A DNA stretch of 55,706 nucleotides, from NCBI GenBank assembly GCA_009927815.1, contig RFMI01000032.1:1-55706 (forward strand), read 5' to 3'. Position 1 is the stretch's first letter, and the number at the start of each line of letters is the position of its first letter. Under the pieces are notes generated by a model. That model had not been told where the DNA came from and did not search any database. It saw nothing but the letters and a program-made list of their open reading frames with translations. The DNA comes from Betaproteobacteria bacterium. GTDB taxonomy: Bacteria > Pseudomonadota > Gammaproteobacteria > Burkholderiales > UBA3065. Both the position numbers and the translations under genes were made by a program. Below are positions 15,067 through 24,905 of this stretch, piece by piece.

Positions 15067-15796
15067 GTGCACGTCGTCAAGGACCATCTGATCTCTGAGG
15101 CGCCGTCCTATCGGGAGCGGCGGCGGATGATCCAGCACTACTTCGATCGCACCGCCGTCGAGGCTTGGGCGCGGCTCACCTCTACTGCGCCGGTCAGCGG
15201 CATCCGCGCGACCGTACGCGCCGGCCGCGAGACCATGCGCAATCACCTGCTGTCCTATCTGCCAGACGATTTGTCGGGGCGGCGTGTGCTCGACGCAGGG
15301 TGTGGGACCGGCGCGATGGCGGTGGAGATGGCTCGGCGCGGCGCCGAAGTGGTCGCGGTTGATCTGTCGCCGACGCTCATCCAATTGGCTCGCGACCGCA
15401 CACCCACGGACCTGGGCGGCGGTTCAATCGAATTTCGCGCCGGCGACATGCTCAGTCCGCAACTGGGGACCTTCGACCACGTGGTGTCGATGGATGCGCT
15501 CATCCACTATCAGAGCCGTGATGTGGTCCGCGTGCTTGAAGGGCTCGGTCAGCGCACACGGCGCAGCGTGGTGTTCACGTTTGCACCGCAGTCTTTGTTT
15601 CTGGCGGGAATGATGATGGCGGGCAAACTCTTCCCGCGCGGTGATCGCTCGCCGGCGATCTATCCAGTGCGCGAACGTGCCCTGCGCCGGATGATCGAGC
15701 GCGATGCGGCCATGCGCCATTGGCAAGTCGGTCGCACCGACAAGGTCTCGCGGGGGTTTCTACATCTCGCAAGCGTTGGAGCTGACACGCCGATGA
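15067..15796 (+). CDS. bchM: Magnesium-protoporphyrin O-methyltransferase BchM, +1 frameshift
   Basis: BchM uses S-adenosylmethionine to methylate the C13 propionate of Mg-protoporphyrin IX. GTG 15067 is chosen as start because AAGGGGAGG (15052-15060) lies 6 nt before it; an upstream in-frame TTG at 15046 has no such site. The SAM motif LDAGCGTGAMAVEMARRGAEV is intact. Near the end, the run of five G at 15752-15756 has one base too many: the uncorrected frame reads SRGFLHLASVG and runs on into lhaA. With four G it reads SRGFYISQALELTRR and stops at TGA 15794-15796, overlapping the lhaA ATG as ATGA. The corrected protein is 242 residues, the normal size. Probably a sequence error. Confidence 0.93.
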
Positions 15797-17227
15797 ACCC
15801 GTTCAGCAAACAGGGTCGTCAGATGTGGCTGCGAATCAGCCCAAGGCTGCTGCCGTTCGCCGACATCGCCACTGCCGACCTGCCTTTGGCGCGCTTGTTG
15901 CGGCTGTCGTTGTTCCAGGTGTCGGTGGGGCTGGTGACGGCTCTGTTGGTCGGTACCCTCAACCGGATCATGATCGTTGAGCTGGGCGTGGGTGCGTGGC
16001 TAGTGTCGCTGATGGTCGCGGTGCCTTTGCTGGTGGCGCCGTTTCGCGCCGTGGTGGGGTTCAAGTCAGATGTTCATCGGTCAGTTCTAGGGTGGCGGCG
16101 GGTGCCGTACATCTGGTTGGGGACCCTGATGCAGTTCGGCGGCCTGGCGATCATGCCGTTCGCCCTCATCTTGTTGTCGGGGGACTCGCATTGGCCCGCC
16201 TGGTTCGGTCAAGCCTCTGCGGCGCTCGCCTTCCTGCTGGTCGGAATGGGTGTGCAGACCACGCAGACCGCAGGTCTGGCGCTGGCCACCGACCTCGCTG
16301 CCGAAACCACCCGGCCGCGGGTTGTGGCGCTGATGTACACCATGCTGCTGCTGGGCATGATGACCAGCGGCATCGTCTTCAGCCTGCTGCTACAGGATTT
16401 CAGTCCGGTCAAGCTGATCAAGGTGGTGCAAGGCGCCGCCGCCTGCACCCTCGCGCTCAATCTCATCGCTTTGTGGAAGCAGGAGCCGCGGCGGCCGCAT
16501 CTGACCCATCCGAGTCTCGAGCGACCGACCTTTGCCGCCAGCTGGAACGCCTTCGCCGCCAATCCGACGACGTTGCGTTTCCTGGTCGCGCTGGGATTGG
16601 GTACGGCGGCATTCAATATGCAGGACATCGTCCTTGAGCCCTACGGTGCCCAAATTCTCGGACTCAGCGTGGCGGAGACCTCGTCGCTGACGGCGCTGAT
16701 GGCTGGCGGTGCGCTGTTCGCCTTCGCGCTGGCGGCGCGCGCTCTGGCGGCGGGCGTCAATCCCTATCGCCTGTCGGCGCTCGGGCTGGTGGTGGGGCTT
16801 TGGGCTTTTGCCGCGGTGTTGTTCGCAGATCCGCTTGAGTCGCCCTTGATGTTCCGGGTCGGTGTGGTGTTGATCGGTTTTGGCGGCGGCTTCTTTTCGG
16901 TGGGCACCCTGACATCTGCCATGGGGTTGGAAGAACGCGGTTTCACGGGCATGGCTTTGGGGCGCATGGGGTGCGGTTCAGGCCAGCTGCATGGGGCTTG
17001 CAATCGCGATCGGTGGCGCCCTGCGCGACTGGGTCTCCGCGCTGGGCGTGCACGGCTTGTTGGGCGAGGCCATGAATTATTCGTCCTCGGGGTACGCAAC
17101 GGTCTACGGACTGGAGCTGGTGCTGTTGTTTGCAGGGCTTGTAGTGATCGGGCCACTGGTTCGCAATCGCAGCGCATCGAGTCAATCAGAGGTTGGCAAG
17201 TTCGGTCTGGCTGAATTCCCCGGCTGA
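15793..17227 (+). CDS. lhaA: Light-harvesting complex assembly protein LhaA (PucC family), +1 frameshift
   Basis: LhaA is a 12-helix major-facilitator-type membrane protein (BCD/PucC family) needed to assemble the LH1 antenna. It starts at ATG 15793 (MNPFSKQGRQMWLRISPRLLPFAD). It then has the family segments LLRLSLFQVSVG, GTLNRIMIVELGV and AWLVSLMVAVPLLVAPFRAVVG. The frame breaks at the GGGG at 16959-16962: removing one G restores GMALGAWGAVQASCMGLAIAIGGALRDWVSA and continues to TGA 17225-17227 (477 residues). The uncorrected frame gives an Arg-rich nonsense tail to 17214. It lies between bchM and puhA, the usual place. Confidence 0.92.
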
Positions 17228-17250
17228 CCGACGACATAAGGGAGACAACA

Positions 17251-18018
17251 ATGGGAACTGGAGCGATTACCGGATTTTTCGATGTGGCGCAGTTGGCCAT
17301 CTACATGTTCTGGCTGTTCTTTGCCGGCCTCTGTTATTACTTGATCTTCGAGAGCAAGCGAGAGGGCTTCCCCTTGGATTCGGGGCTGCGCAATGGCCGT
17401 CGCGACCCAGGCATCATCGCGATGCCGAAGCCTAAGGTTTACCGCTTGCAGCATGGCGGCGAATACTTGGCCCCGCACGACCGTGACTGGCAGGATCCGC
17501 CGCCCAAAGCCCAAGCCATCGCCGGCTTTGCGGGCGCCCCCATGGAGCCCACCGGCAATCCGATGCTCGACGGCGTGGGTCCTGGTGCCTACACCAACCG
17601 CGCTGATCGTCCCGATATGACCTATGAAGGGCTGCTGCGCATCGTGCCGCTGCGAATCGCTGCCGCCGAGGGCTTCGACATCGAGCATGGTGAGACCGAT
17701 CCGCGCGGATTCGCCGTGTTGGGCGCCGACGGGCAGGCCGGCGGTACGGTGGTGGACCTGTGGGTCGACCGTTCCGAGCACCTGTTCCGTTACATTGAAG
17801 TTGACGCTGCCGGCCACCGCGTTTTGGTGCCGATGAACCTTGCACGGGTCGGCAAACGTGACGTGCGCGTGCAGTCCTTGCTCGGCAGCCAGCTTGCCGC
17901 GATTCCCAAGACGGCCAATCCTGAGCAAGTGACCTGGCTTGAGGAAGAGAAGATCTTCGGTTACTTCGGCGGTGGCACGCTATACGCCGAGCCGAGCCGT
18001 CAGGAGCCACTGTTTTGA
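17251..18018 (+). CDS. puhA: Photosynthetic reaction centre subunit H
   Basis: PuhA caps the cytoplasmic face of the LM reaction-centre core and shapes the proton path to QB. The 255-residue protein has the single N-terminal transmembrane helix (about residues 11-33, DVAQLAIYMFWLFFAGLCYY), followed by the ESKREGFPL loop and the cytoplasmic PRC-barrel domain (DPRGFAVLGADG, then VVDLWVDRSEHLFRYIEV). A good ribosome site (AAGGGAGA, 17239-17246) precedes the ATG. It overlaps puhB by 4 nt. Subunits L and M must lie elsewhere. Confidence 0.97.
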   Translation: MGTGAITGFFDVAQLAIYMFWLFFAGLCYYLIFESKREGFPLDSGLRNGRRDPGIIAMPKPKVYRLQHGGEYLAPHDRDWQDPPPKAQAIAGFAGAPMEPTGNPMLDGVGPGAYTNRADRPDMTYEGLLRIVPLRIAAAEGFDIEHGETDPRGFAVLGADGQAGGTVVDLWVDRSEHLFRYIEVDAAGHRVLVPMNLARVGKRDVRVQSLLGSQLAAIPKTANPEQVTWLEEEKIFGYFGGGTLYAEPSRQEPLF

Positions 18019-18704
18019 GCGGCATCGACCACAAGCATTTCCCGGGGCCGGAGCACGATTTCGAGCCGGAGCCCGGGCTCCCTGAGCGGCTGCCAGAGAC
18101 CGAGCAACTGCTGTGGCAGGGGCAGCCTGACACCGCCGCTGTCGCCCGTTCGGTGTTCCACATTCGTGCAGTGGCGGCATATTTCTTGGCGCTGTTGGTC
18201 TGGAAGCTGGTGGCCGATTGGCACGATGGCGCGAGTCTCGGTAGCGCGGCATGGGAGACCCTGAAGGTGGCGCCGTTGCCGATGGCGGGTCTTGGGCTGC
18301 TGTACGGGCTGGCGCATCTGACCGCCCGTAGCACGCTCTACACCATCACCAGCAAGCGAGTGGTGTTGCGCATTGGCATCGTTCTGAGCGTTACATTCAA
18401 CCTGCCGTTCAGTCGCATCGCCGCAGCCGATCTGCGTCGTGATGGCAGCGGTCATGGCGATGTCTCGCTGCGTCTCGCCGAGGGCGAGCGCATCGCGTTT
18501 GCCCACCTATGGCCACATGTCCGGCCGTGGCGTTTCGCACAGCCGCAGCCGACGCTGCGCGGGCTTGCCGACGCGGCCAGCGTCGCCAAGGTGTTGGCTC
18601 AGGCGTGGTCGAGCGCCCGACAGCAGCCGGCCTCGGCCATCGTCGACCGGGCCAGCGTGTTCGATCCGTTGGTCTCGCCGGTGCGTGGGGTGAGCGTCCA
18701 ATGA
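18015..18704 (+). CDS. puhB: Photosynthetic complex assembly protein PuhB
   Basis: PuhB is a membrane assembly factor for the reaction centre and LH1. The 229-residue protein has a long acidic N-terminus (EHDFEPEPGLPERLPETEQLLWQG), hydrophobic helices around residues 52-67 and 89-105, and a bacterial PH-like domain. The PH-like domain contains TLYTITSKRVVLRIGIVLS. The start overlaps the puhA stop and the stop overlaps the puhC ATG, so the puhABC set is translationally coupled. Confidence 0.93.
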   Translation: MSGIDHKHFPGPEHDFEPEPGLPERLPETEQLLWQGQPDTAAVARSVFHIRAVAAYFLALLVWKLVADWHDGASLGSAAWETLKVAPLPMAGLGLLYGLAHLTARSTLYTITSKRVVLRIGIVLSVTFNLPFSRIAAADLRRDGSGHGDVSLRLAEGERIAFAHLWPHVRPWRFAQPQPTLRGLADAASVAKVLAQAWSSARQQPASAIVDRASVFDPLVSPVRGVSVQ

Positions 18705-19240
18705 GCCGCGGATTCCGGCATCTCCGCCGCCAGACTCCGGCCCTGTTGCGAGTGATCTCGCCATGGCTGCTCCTGGCGTTGGCGGTGTTGCCGGCCCTCG
18801 GTTTTTGGCTGGGCCTGACAGTCAAAGGCGAACCGCAACCGCAGTCCGCCGCCAAGGCTGACAGTCAACAGCGTCCGCGTTCGGTGGTTCGAACCGGAGG
18901 TGACGACCCGCGGATTGTCCGGTACGTCAACCATCGCGACCTGCGATTCGTTGACCGCAGTGACGGTTCGGTGTCGGTGATTGACGCACTCACTGGTCGT
19001 GAAGTGCACCGCGTGGTGGGCGAGGCGGGCTTTGTTCGAGGCGTGTTGCGGGCGATGGCGCGGGAGCGTCGGCGCTTGGCGGCGGACAGCCAGATCCCTT
19101 TTCAGCTCAGTCGAGGCCGGGGCGGTCAATTGACCCTCAGTGACCCGGCCACCGGCGAGTCGATACCGCTCAACTCGTTCGGCTCGACCAATGTCGCGGC
19201 CTTTGCCCGTTTTCTCGAGACCCCGGGAGGCGCGTCATGA
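18701..19240 (+). CDS. puhC: Photosynthetic complex assembly protein PuhC
   Basis: PuhC helps organise the reaction centre-LH1 complex. The start ATG 18701 overlaps the puhB stop (ATGA); longer open frame upstream is inside puhB and is discarded. The 179-residue protein has a basic N-terminus, one membrane anchor (about residues 17-40, VISPWLLLALAVLPALGFWL) and a periplasmic domain. That domain includes the family's LRFVDRSDGSVSVIDALTG and FVRGVLRAMARERRR segments. It overlaps the next small gene by 4 nt. Confidence 0.92.
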   Translation: MSRGFRHLRRQTPALLRVISPWLLLALAVLPALGFWLGLTVKGEPQPQSAAKADSQQRPRSVVRTGGDDPRIVRYVNHRDLRFVDRSDGSVSVIDALTGREVHRVVGEAGFVRGVLRAMARERRRLAADSQIPFQLSRGRGGQLTLSDPATGESIPLNSFGSTNVAAFARFLETPGGAS

Positions 19241-19602
19241 GCGCACGCGCAGCTGAGGCCGTTAGCACCGTGCCGTGTCGCGTCGAATTGGCGCACACCG
19301 CCCACGATTGCTACGCCCACGTCATCTTGCAGGGCATCGACGTGGGCCCTGGCGACGAGGTGCTGGTGCACAACCCGCCGACCCGCATCGCCTGGGGTGA
19401 GCAGTACGCGGTCGAGCGCCGCGCCACGGTGTCGCGTGCCTCGTGGTGGGCGCGCGCCAAGACCTTCCTGCTGTCGCGATTCGAGCTCGATCTGCTCTAC
19501 GAGGTCAGCTTCTCGGAGCGCCGCTTTTCGTCCACTCGCAAGTATCCGCGGCCGCACGCCGCCCACGTCAAGACCCTGGTCGCGCAAAGGAAACAGCCAT
19601 GA
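19237..19602 (+). CDS. Conserved photosynthesis-cluster protein of unknown function
   Basis: This 121-residue protein lies between puhC and acsF and overlaps both by 4 nt, so it is clearly co-translated with them. It has no signal peptide or membrane helix. It has a central beta-rich part ([20 protein letters not shown], then [13 protein letters not shown]) and a basic C-terminus with the segment [12 protein letters not shown] recognise it as the small uncharacterised protein often found at this place in proteobacterial photosynthesis clusters, but know no assigned function. A role linked to cyclase or reaction-centre assembly is only a guess from position. Confidence 0.8.
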   Translation: MSARAAEAVSTVPCRVELAHTAHDCYAHVILQGIDVGPGDEVLVHNPPTRIAWGEQYAVERRATVSRASWWARAKTFLLSRFELDLLYEVSFSERRFSSTRKYPRPHAAHVKTLVAQRKQP

Positions 19603-20684
19603 ACGCCATGACCGACGCCGAGCAACTCCAGCAGGAGCATGTGCTCAACGATTCGACGCAGCGCGCGCAGAAGAACACCTTGCTCGATCCGCGCTTCTAC
19701 ACCACCGACTTCGATGCCATGGACCGCATGGACATCGGCAGCGTCCGCGGGCAGTGGGACGCACTCATGGCGGAGTTCAAGGCCGACCCGAATAACGGGC
19801 ACTTCGAGCGACCGGTCGACATGCTCGGCAAGGACTACTCGCACCTGCCCGACGAGCTCTACCAAGAATTCGTCGATTTCCTGATCAGCTCGGTCACCGC
19901 CGAATTCTCTGGTTGCGTGCTCTACGCCGAGATCCGCCGCCGCGTGAAGAATCAGGACATGAAGGACCTGTTCGGTTACATGGCGCGCGACGAGTCGCGC
20001 CACGCCGGGTTCATCAACCAGTGGCTCAAGGATTTTGGCATCGGCGTCGATTTAGGCTTTTTGGTTAAAGCCAAGAAGTACACGTACTTCAAGCCCAAGT
20101 TCATTTTCTACGCCACCTACCTCTCGGAAAAGATCGGGTACGCGCGGTACATCACCATCTACCGACAAATCGAGCGGCATCCGGAGCGCTGCTTCCACCC
20201 GATCTTTCAATGGTTCCAAGAGTGGTGCAACGACGAGTTCCGCCACGGCGAGGCGTTTGCCCTGCTGATGCGCGCCGACCCGACGCTCACCAGCGGCGTC
20301 AACCGCTTGTGGATCCGCTTCTTCACCCTGGCCGTGTTTGCCACCATGTACGTGCGCGACCACGCGCGGCCGGTGTTCCACGAGGCGCTCGGGCTTGAGC
20401 CGGCTGCCTACGATATGGAAGTGTTCCGCGTCACCCGAGAGATCTCGCAACAGGTGTTCCCGGTCACGCTGGATTTTGAGGCGCCGGCGTTCCGCGCCGG
20501 TCTCGAGCGCTTGCGAGTCATCGCCGAAGCCATCGACACGGCCAAGCGTGAGGGCGGCGTACTCAACCGGGTCCGCCGTGTGGTGTTGCCGCTGGCTGCT
20601 GCCGCGACTTTCGTCCGCATGTTCTTTTTGCCGACGCGCAGCCACGCTCTCCCGCAAAACCCGCGCCTCGAGCCGGTCTGGTAA
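19599..20684 (+). CDS. acsF: Mg-protoporphyrin IX monomethyl ester oxidative cyclase AcsF
   Basis: AcsF is the oxygen-dependent di-iron enzyme that forms ring E of bacteriochlorophyll. ATG 19599 overlaps the preceding stop; open frame further upstream is a shadow. The 361-residue protein carries the ferritin-like iron ligands: Glu in [29 protein letters not shown], and the second [13 protein letters not shown]. It shows that this organism can make bacteriochlorophyll in the presence of oxygen. No bchE, the anaerobic alternative, is in the window. Confidence 0.97.
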   Translation: MNAMTDAEQLQQEHVLNDSTQRAQKNTLLDPRFYTTDFDAMDRMDIGSVRGQWDALMAEFKADPNNGHFERPVDMLGKDYSHLPDELYQEFVDFLISSVTAEFSGCVLYAEIRRRVKNQDMKDLFGYMARDESRHAGFINQWLKDFGIGVDLGFLVKAKKYTYFKPKFIFYATYLSEKIGYARYITIYRQIERHPERCFHPIFQWFQEWCNDEFRHGEAFALLMRADPTLTSGVNRLWIRFFTLAVFATMYVRDHARPVFHEALGLEPAAYDMEVFRVTREISQQVFPVTLDFEAPAFRAGLERLRVIAEAIDTAKREGGVLNRVRRVVLPLAAAATFVRMFFLPTRSHALPQNPRLEPVW

Positions 20685-20693
20685 GGGCCCCCG

Positions 20694-21494
20694 ATGTCTG
20701 AGATCGTTCTGCCGGCACTGTTCACCCTGTTCGCATGGTGGATCAGCACTGGCGTGATCATTTGGCTCAACCGTTTGCCGAGGCGCACCTACCGGCTCAC
20801 CTTCACCCTGGCGAGTTGGGTCATGGTGGCGGCGTTCTGGGGTCTTGCGGCGGCTCGTAACGACCAGACCATTGCCGGCGCGTATTGCGGCTTCAGTTGT
20901 GCCCTGTTGATCTGGGCTTGGCAGGAGATCGCGTTCTTGCTCGGCTACGTTACGGGTCCTCGCCGTGTCGACTGCCCGGCGGATGCGGTCGGCTGGCGCC
21001 GGGTCGGCTTCGCGCTCCAGGCGGTGCTGCATCACGAGCTGGCGCTCTTACTGTTGGGCTTCGGGGTCTTTGTGGTTAGCTGGGGCGGCAGCAACCAGGT
21101 GGGGCTCGCCACCTATCTTGTGTTTTGGGTGATGCGGCAGAGCGCCAAGCTCAATGTGTTCCTGGGCGTGCGCAATCTGTCCGAGAGTTTTTTGCCGGCC
21201 CATCTGCGCTACCTGCAGACCTATTTCAGCCGCAAGCCGATCAACGCCCTGTTCCCGCTGTCGGTGACGCTCCCTGCGGCGATCGCCTTCGTGTTGTGGG
21301 AGTCGGCCGCGCGCGCCGGCGCGTCGCCATTTGAGACTACGGCCTGCAGCCTGCTGGGAATGCTGCTGAGCCTCGCCATCCTCGAGCACTGGTTCATGGT
21401 CCTGCCACTGCCGTTCGAACGGCTCTGGCAGTGGGGTATGGGTACACCGGTCGAAGCGCGGCCGGCCACCCGTCTGGGAATGGAGGTCACATGA
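20694..21494 (+). CDS. puhE: Photosynthetic complex assembly protein PuhE
   Basis: The 266-residue polytopic membrane protein has about six to seven hydrophobic helices and the conserved [30 protein letters not shown] and [18 protein letters not shown] segments. It is placed right after acsF, 9 nt downstream. PuhE is thought to modulate reaction-centre or bacteriochlorophyll assembly; the mechanism is not established. Its stop overlaps the dxs start by 4 nt, tying dxs to the same transcript. Confidence 0.9.
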   Translation: MSEIVLPALFTLFAWWISTGVIIWLNRLPRRTYRLTFTLASWVMVAAFWGLAAARNDQTIAGAYCGFSCALLIWAWQEIAFLLGYVTGPRRVDCPADAVGWRRVGFALQAVLHHELALLLLGFGVFVVSWGGSNQVGLATYLVFWVMRQSAKLNVFLGVRNLSESFLPAHLRYLQTYFSRKPINALFPLSVTLPAAIAFVLWESAARAGASPFETTACSLLGMLLSLAILEHWFMVLPLPFERLWQWGMGTPVEARPATRLGMEVT

Positions 21495-23452
21495 ACTCAT
21501 TCGATCGCAGCGCAACCATCGAGGCGCTGGATAGCGCACAATTCGCGCCCATGGAAGAGTTGGAATCAATCTTGGAGCGGGTCAACAGTCCGGCGCAGGT
21601 GCGTGCGCTGGGTCGTCCCCAACTCAAGCAGCTGGCCGATGAGTTGCGCGAGTTCTTGTTGCGATCGGTGGCCAGCACGGGCGGGCATCTGTCGTCCAAT
21701 TTGGGGACGGTCGAACTCACGGTGGCCATCCACCACGTGTTCAACCTGCCGTATGACCGTCTGATTTGGGACGTGGGTCATCAGAGCTATCCGCACAAGA
21801 TCCTCACCGGCCGCCGCGAGCGCATGGGGAGCCTGCGCCAGCTCAACGGCTTGTCCGGGTTCCCGAGGCGTTGCGAGAGCGAGTACGACCACTTTGGTAC
21901 TGCTCATTCGTCGACCAGCATCTCCGCGGCGCTGGGCATGGCCATCGCGTCGCGCCAGAAGGGCGAGCACGAGGGCCCTGACCGTCGTCGTCATGTCGCG
22001 GTGATTGGCGATGGTGCGATGAGCGCGGGCTTGGCCTTTGAGGCCCTCAACAATGCGGGCATCGAGCGCGACATCGATCTGCTGGTCATCCTCAATGACA
22101 ACGAGATGTCGATCAGCCCGCCGGTGGGCGCGTTGTCGAAATACCTGACCCGCTTGCTCTCGGGGCCGCTGTACACCACCGCCAAAGAGATGGGCAAGCA
22201 GGTGCTCAGCACCATGCCGTCGATGCGCGAGCTCGCGCATCGGGTGGAAGAGGCGGCCAAGGGTTTTGTGACGCCGGGCACGCTGTTCGAGGAGTTCGGA
22301 TTCAACTATGTCGGGCCGATTGATGGCCACGACCTTGACGCGCTGGTGCCGACCCTGTTGAATCTGCGCCGCCTCAAAGGACCGCAATTTCTGCACGTGG
22401 TCACCAAGAAAGGCGCCGGCTACGAGCGCGCCGAGGCCGACCCGATCCTGTATCACGGGCCCGGCAAATTCGATCCGGCTGCGGGCATCAAGCCGGCAGT
22501 CGCGCCGGCCAAACCCACCTACTCGGCGGTGTTCGGCCGTTGGCTGTGCGACGCCGCAGCGGCTGATCCGCGGGTGGTGGCGATCACTCCGGCGATGCGC
22601 GAGGGCTCGGGCATGGTCGAATACGCCGAGCGCTTCCCCGATCGCTACTACGACGTGGGCATCGCCGAGCAGCACGCCGTGACCTTCGCTGCCGGCATCG
22701 CCTGTGAGGGCCTGCGCCCGGTGGTGGCGATTTACAGTACTTTTTTGCAGCGGGCCTACGACCAGCTGATCCACGATGTCGCCTTGCAGAAGTTGCCGGT
22801 CGTGTTCGCGCTCGACCGTGCCGGTCTGGTGGGCGCCGATGGCGCGACCCACGCTGGCATCTACGACTACAGTTTCCTGCGCTGCATCCCGCACATGCTG
22901 ATCATGGCGCCAAAGGACGAGTTGGAATGTCGCCGCATGCTGAGTACGGGCCTCGCCTACGACGGTCCCAGCGCCGTCAGATACCCGCGCGGCGCGGGCA
23001 CGGGTGTTGACGCCACCAATACGCTGGAGCCGCTGCCGATCGCTCGCGCCGAGACGCTGCGCAGCAGCGGCGCCGCCGAGGGCGCGCGGGTGGCTGTCCT
23101 TGCATTCGGGTCGATGGTGGCGCCGGCACTCAAGGCAGCCGAGGCGCTCGACGCGACGGTGGTCAATATGCGCTTCGTCAAGCCGATCGACCTCGAGATG
23201 ATCGAATCTGTGGCGAACAGTCACAGTCTGATTGTCACTGTCGAGGAACACGTCATCCCGGGTGGTGCGGGGTCGGCGTGCGCCGAGGCGCTGGTGGCCT
23301 TGGGTGATCGCATCCCGATGGTGCCGATCCATCATCTGGGCCTGCCCGACCGGTTCATCGACCACGGCGATCACGCGACGCTGTTAGCGATGGAAGGCCT
23401 GGACGCGGCTGGCATCGAGGCCAGCATTCGCCGGCTGCTCGCCGGCGACTAA
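21491..23452 (+). CDS. dxs: 1-Deoxy-D-xylulose-5-phosphate synthase
   Basis: DXS joins pyruvate and glyceraldehyde 3-phosphate with thiamine diphosphate, the entry and main control point of the MEP isoprenoid pathway that supplies carotenoid and phytol chains. ATG 21491 has GGAGG about 5 nt upstream and overlaps the puhE stop. The 653-residue protein has [20 protein letters not shown], the ThDP motif ([20 protein letters not shown], about 170-190) and the transketolase segment [17 protein letters not shown] (about 398-414). This copy ends the photosynthesis transcript; a second housekeeping dxs could exist elsewhere. Confidence 0.96.
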   Translation: MNSFDRSATIEALDSAQFAPMEELESILERVNSPAQVRALGRPQLKQLADELREFLLRSVASTGGHLSSNLGTVELTVAIHHVFNLPYDRLIWDVGHQSYPHKILTGRRERMGSLRQLNGLSGFPRRCESEYDHFGTAHSSTSISAALGMAIASRQKGEHEGPDRRRHVAVIGDGAMSAGLAFEALNNAGIERDIDLLVILNDNEMSISPPVGALSKYLTRLLSGPLYTTAKEMGKQVLSTMPSMRELAHRVEEAAKGFVTPGTLFEEFGFNYVGPIDGHDLDALVPTLLNLRRLKGPQFLHVVTKKGAGYERAEADPILYHGPGKFDPAAGIKPAVAPAKPTYSAVFGRWLCDAAAADPRVVAITPAMREGSGMVEYAERFPDRYYDVGIAEQHAVTFAAGIACEGLRPVVAIYSTFLQRAYDQLIHDVALQKLPVVFALDRAGLVGADGATHAGIYDYSFLRCIPHMLIMAPKDELECRRMLSTGLAYDGPSAVRYPRGAGTGVDATNTLEPLPIARAETLRSSGAAEGARVAVLAFGSMVAPALKAAEALDATVVNMRFVKPIDLEMIESVANSHSLIVTVEEHVIPGGAGSACAEALVALGDRIPMVPIHHLGLPDRFIDHGDHATLLAMEGLDAAGIEASIRRLLAGD

Positions 23453-23477
23453 GCGTTTGCCCGCGACGGTGCGTGGC

Positions 23478-24596
23478 TCAGATCAACTGAGCCAGCGTTC
23501 CGGCAGGCATGGGCTGGCCTAGCAGGAAGCCCTGGCCGCAGTCGCAGCCAAGATCGATCAGCACCTGCAATTGGTCGTCGGCCTCGATGCCCTCGGCGAT
23601 GACCAGCATGTCCAGTCGATGGGCCAAGCGGATGATGGTGCCGACCACTTCGCGCGAGATGCTGTCGGTGGCAATGTCGCTGACGAAACTGCGGTCGAGC
23701 TTCAGCGTGTCGATGCGGTAGTCCCGGAGCCGTGACAGTGAGGAATAGCCCACCCCGAAATCGTCGATGGCGATGTGCATGCCCAAGGCTCGCAGCTGTT
23801 CGAGCTTGGACGCTGCGCTCAGTTCGTCGTCGATCAGCGCCGATTCGGTGATCTCGAGGCGCAGCCAGTCCGGGCTGGCGCCGGAGGTGTGGATCGTCGC
23901 GGCGAAGCGCTCGACCAGTTGGCTGCAACGCAACTGGTGGGCCGAGACGTTGACTGACAGCGGCACGATTCTGCCGATGTCGCGCTGCCAAGCTGACAGT
24001 TGTTCGCAGGCGCTGCGAAGCGCGAACAGGCCGAACGCGTCGATGTCGCCGGTGAGTTCGGCCAGTGGGATGAAATGGTCCGGCGTCAAGGTGCCGTGCT
24101 CCGGGTGCTCCCAGCGCAGCAGGACTTCGGCAGAGATGAGCTGACGATCGCGCAATGCGAAGACGGGCTGATAGAGCGCGCGAATCTCTTCGCGACCAAT
24201 GGCGCCCGCAAGCGTCTCGATCAGTCCGGTGGTTTCCAGGGCGTGGGTCGCAGGTGCCCCCAGTGTCAGCGGCCGCAGGATCTCCGACCAGCCGATGACG
24301 CAGCCCTCGGCGTCAAGGATGACCGAGGCGCCCGCATGAATGTCCAGCAAATGGCCGTTGCGGTGTCGGCGTTGAATCCGGCTTCGACCTTCCCTCGGCA
24401 TCACCGGCTGTGCGCTCAGGTGCGGTGCCAGGGCGCCCATCACTTCGTCCGCCGAGAACCCGAGCAGCCGTTCGGCCGCCGCATTCCAGCTGGTGACACG
24501 GCCATCCGCCGAGTAGCTGACGATGGCGTCGCCGGCGCTTTGGATCAGCGCGGAAAAGAGAGCGTCGTCAGGTCGCTGATAAGCAGGGTGGTTCAC
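23478..24596 (-). CDS. PAS-EAL domain protein, likely cyclic-di-GMP phosphodiesterase
   Basis: EAL domains hydrolyse cyclic di-GMP. The 372-residue soluble protein has an N-terminal PAS domain (about 12-115, DAIVSYSADGRVTSWNAAAE) and a C-terminal EAL domain (about 125-370). The signature reads AEVLLRWEHP, so the motif is EVL rather than EAL, but the metal-binding Glu is kept. Other catalytic segments are present: SVNVSAHQL, LEITES, AIDDFGVGYSSLSRLR, KLDRSFV, and AEGIE. Activity is therefore likely. No GGDEF domain is present. A perfect FNR-type box lies about 57 nt before its start, suggesting oxygen control. It is convergent with dxs. Confidence 0.92.
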   Translation of the reverse strand: MNHPAYQRPDDALFSALIQSAGDAIVSYSADGRVTSWNAAAERLLGFSADEVMGALAPHLSAQPVMPREGRSRIQRRHRNGHLLDIHAGASVILDAEGCVIGWSEILRPLTLGAPATHALETTGLIETLAGAIGREEIRALYQPVFALRDRQLISAEVLLRWEHPEHGTLTPDHFIPLAELTGDIDAFGLFALRSACEQLSAWQRDIGRIVPLSVNVSAHQLRCSQLVERFAATIHTSGASPDWLRLEITESALIDDELSAASKLEQLRALGMHIAIDDFGVGYSSLSRLRDYRIDTLKLDRSFVSDIATDSISREVVGTIIRLAHRLDMLVIAEGIEADDQLQVLIDLGCDCGQGFLLGQPMPAGTLAQLI

Positions 24597-24652
24597 CCGG
24601 CCATTGTTGGGGCATTGACGGCATGGGGCAAGGCCCGGGCAGCCGTGCCCGC

Positions 24653-24666
24653 TTGATCTGCATCAA
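24653..24666 (-). promoter_or_regulatory. FNR/Anr-type box upstream of the PAS-EAL gene
   Basis: TTGAT-CTGC-ATCAA is an exact match to the FNR/CRP-family anaerobic consensus TTGAT-N4-ATCAA. It lies 57-70 nt upstream of the divergent PAS-EAL start and about 100 nt before the SRP RNA. The site is symmetric; assignment to the minus-strand gene is by distance. Confidence 0.65.
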
Positions 24667-24767
24667 ATTCCGCGTTGGCTGGACAGCGAGGCCCCGCCTC
24701 GATAGAGTCGAGGGATGTGGCTCAGGCCACCCCGCGATGGTCGAGATTGGCCGTGGCGCGCTCTTTT

Positions 24768-24863
24768 GGCGGGCCTCCCCGCATTGCAAGGTGGTGAACT
24801 TGGTCAGGGCCGGAAGGCAGCAGCCACAGCCGCTCACTGCAAGTGCCGGGGGCAAGGCTCGCC
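24768..24863 (+). ncRNA. ffs: Signal recognition particle RNA (4.5S, small bacterial type)
   Basis: The conserved SRP helix-8 core reads GGTCAGGGCCGGAAGGCAGC, including the GGAA tetraloop that binds Ffh and the asymmetric AGCAGCC loop. The outer stem closes as GGCGGGCC at 24768-24775 with GGCTCGCC at 24856-24863, giving a hairpin of about 96 nt. Location just upstream of dnaX is common in proteobacteria. Ends are set by the stem and may differ by a few bases from the mature RNA. Confidence 0.92.
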
Positions 24864-24905
24864 ACCCTCGCTTGTCGATCTCGCAATATCTGTGAAAGGT
24901 CCAAC

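Noticed and set aside
15046-17214. A 722-residue methyltransferase-transporter fusion protein
   Set aside because: Alternative frames restore normal BchM and LhaA ends with an ATGA overlap; the fusion depends on one surplus G and its tail is nonsense.
21566-23374. A 602-residue minus-strand frame opposite dxs
   Set aside because: It is the antisense shadow of dxs, rich in Arg, His and Gln with no domain signature.
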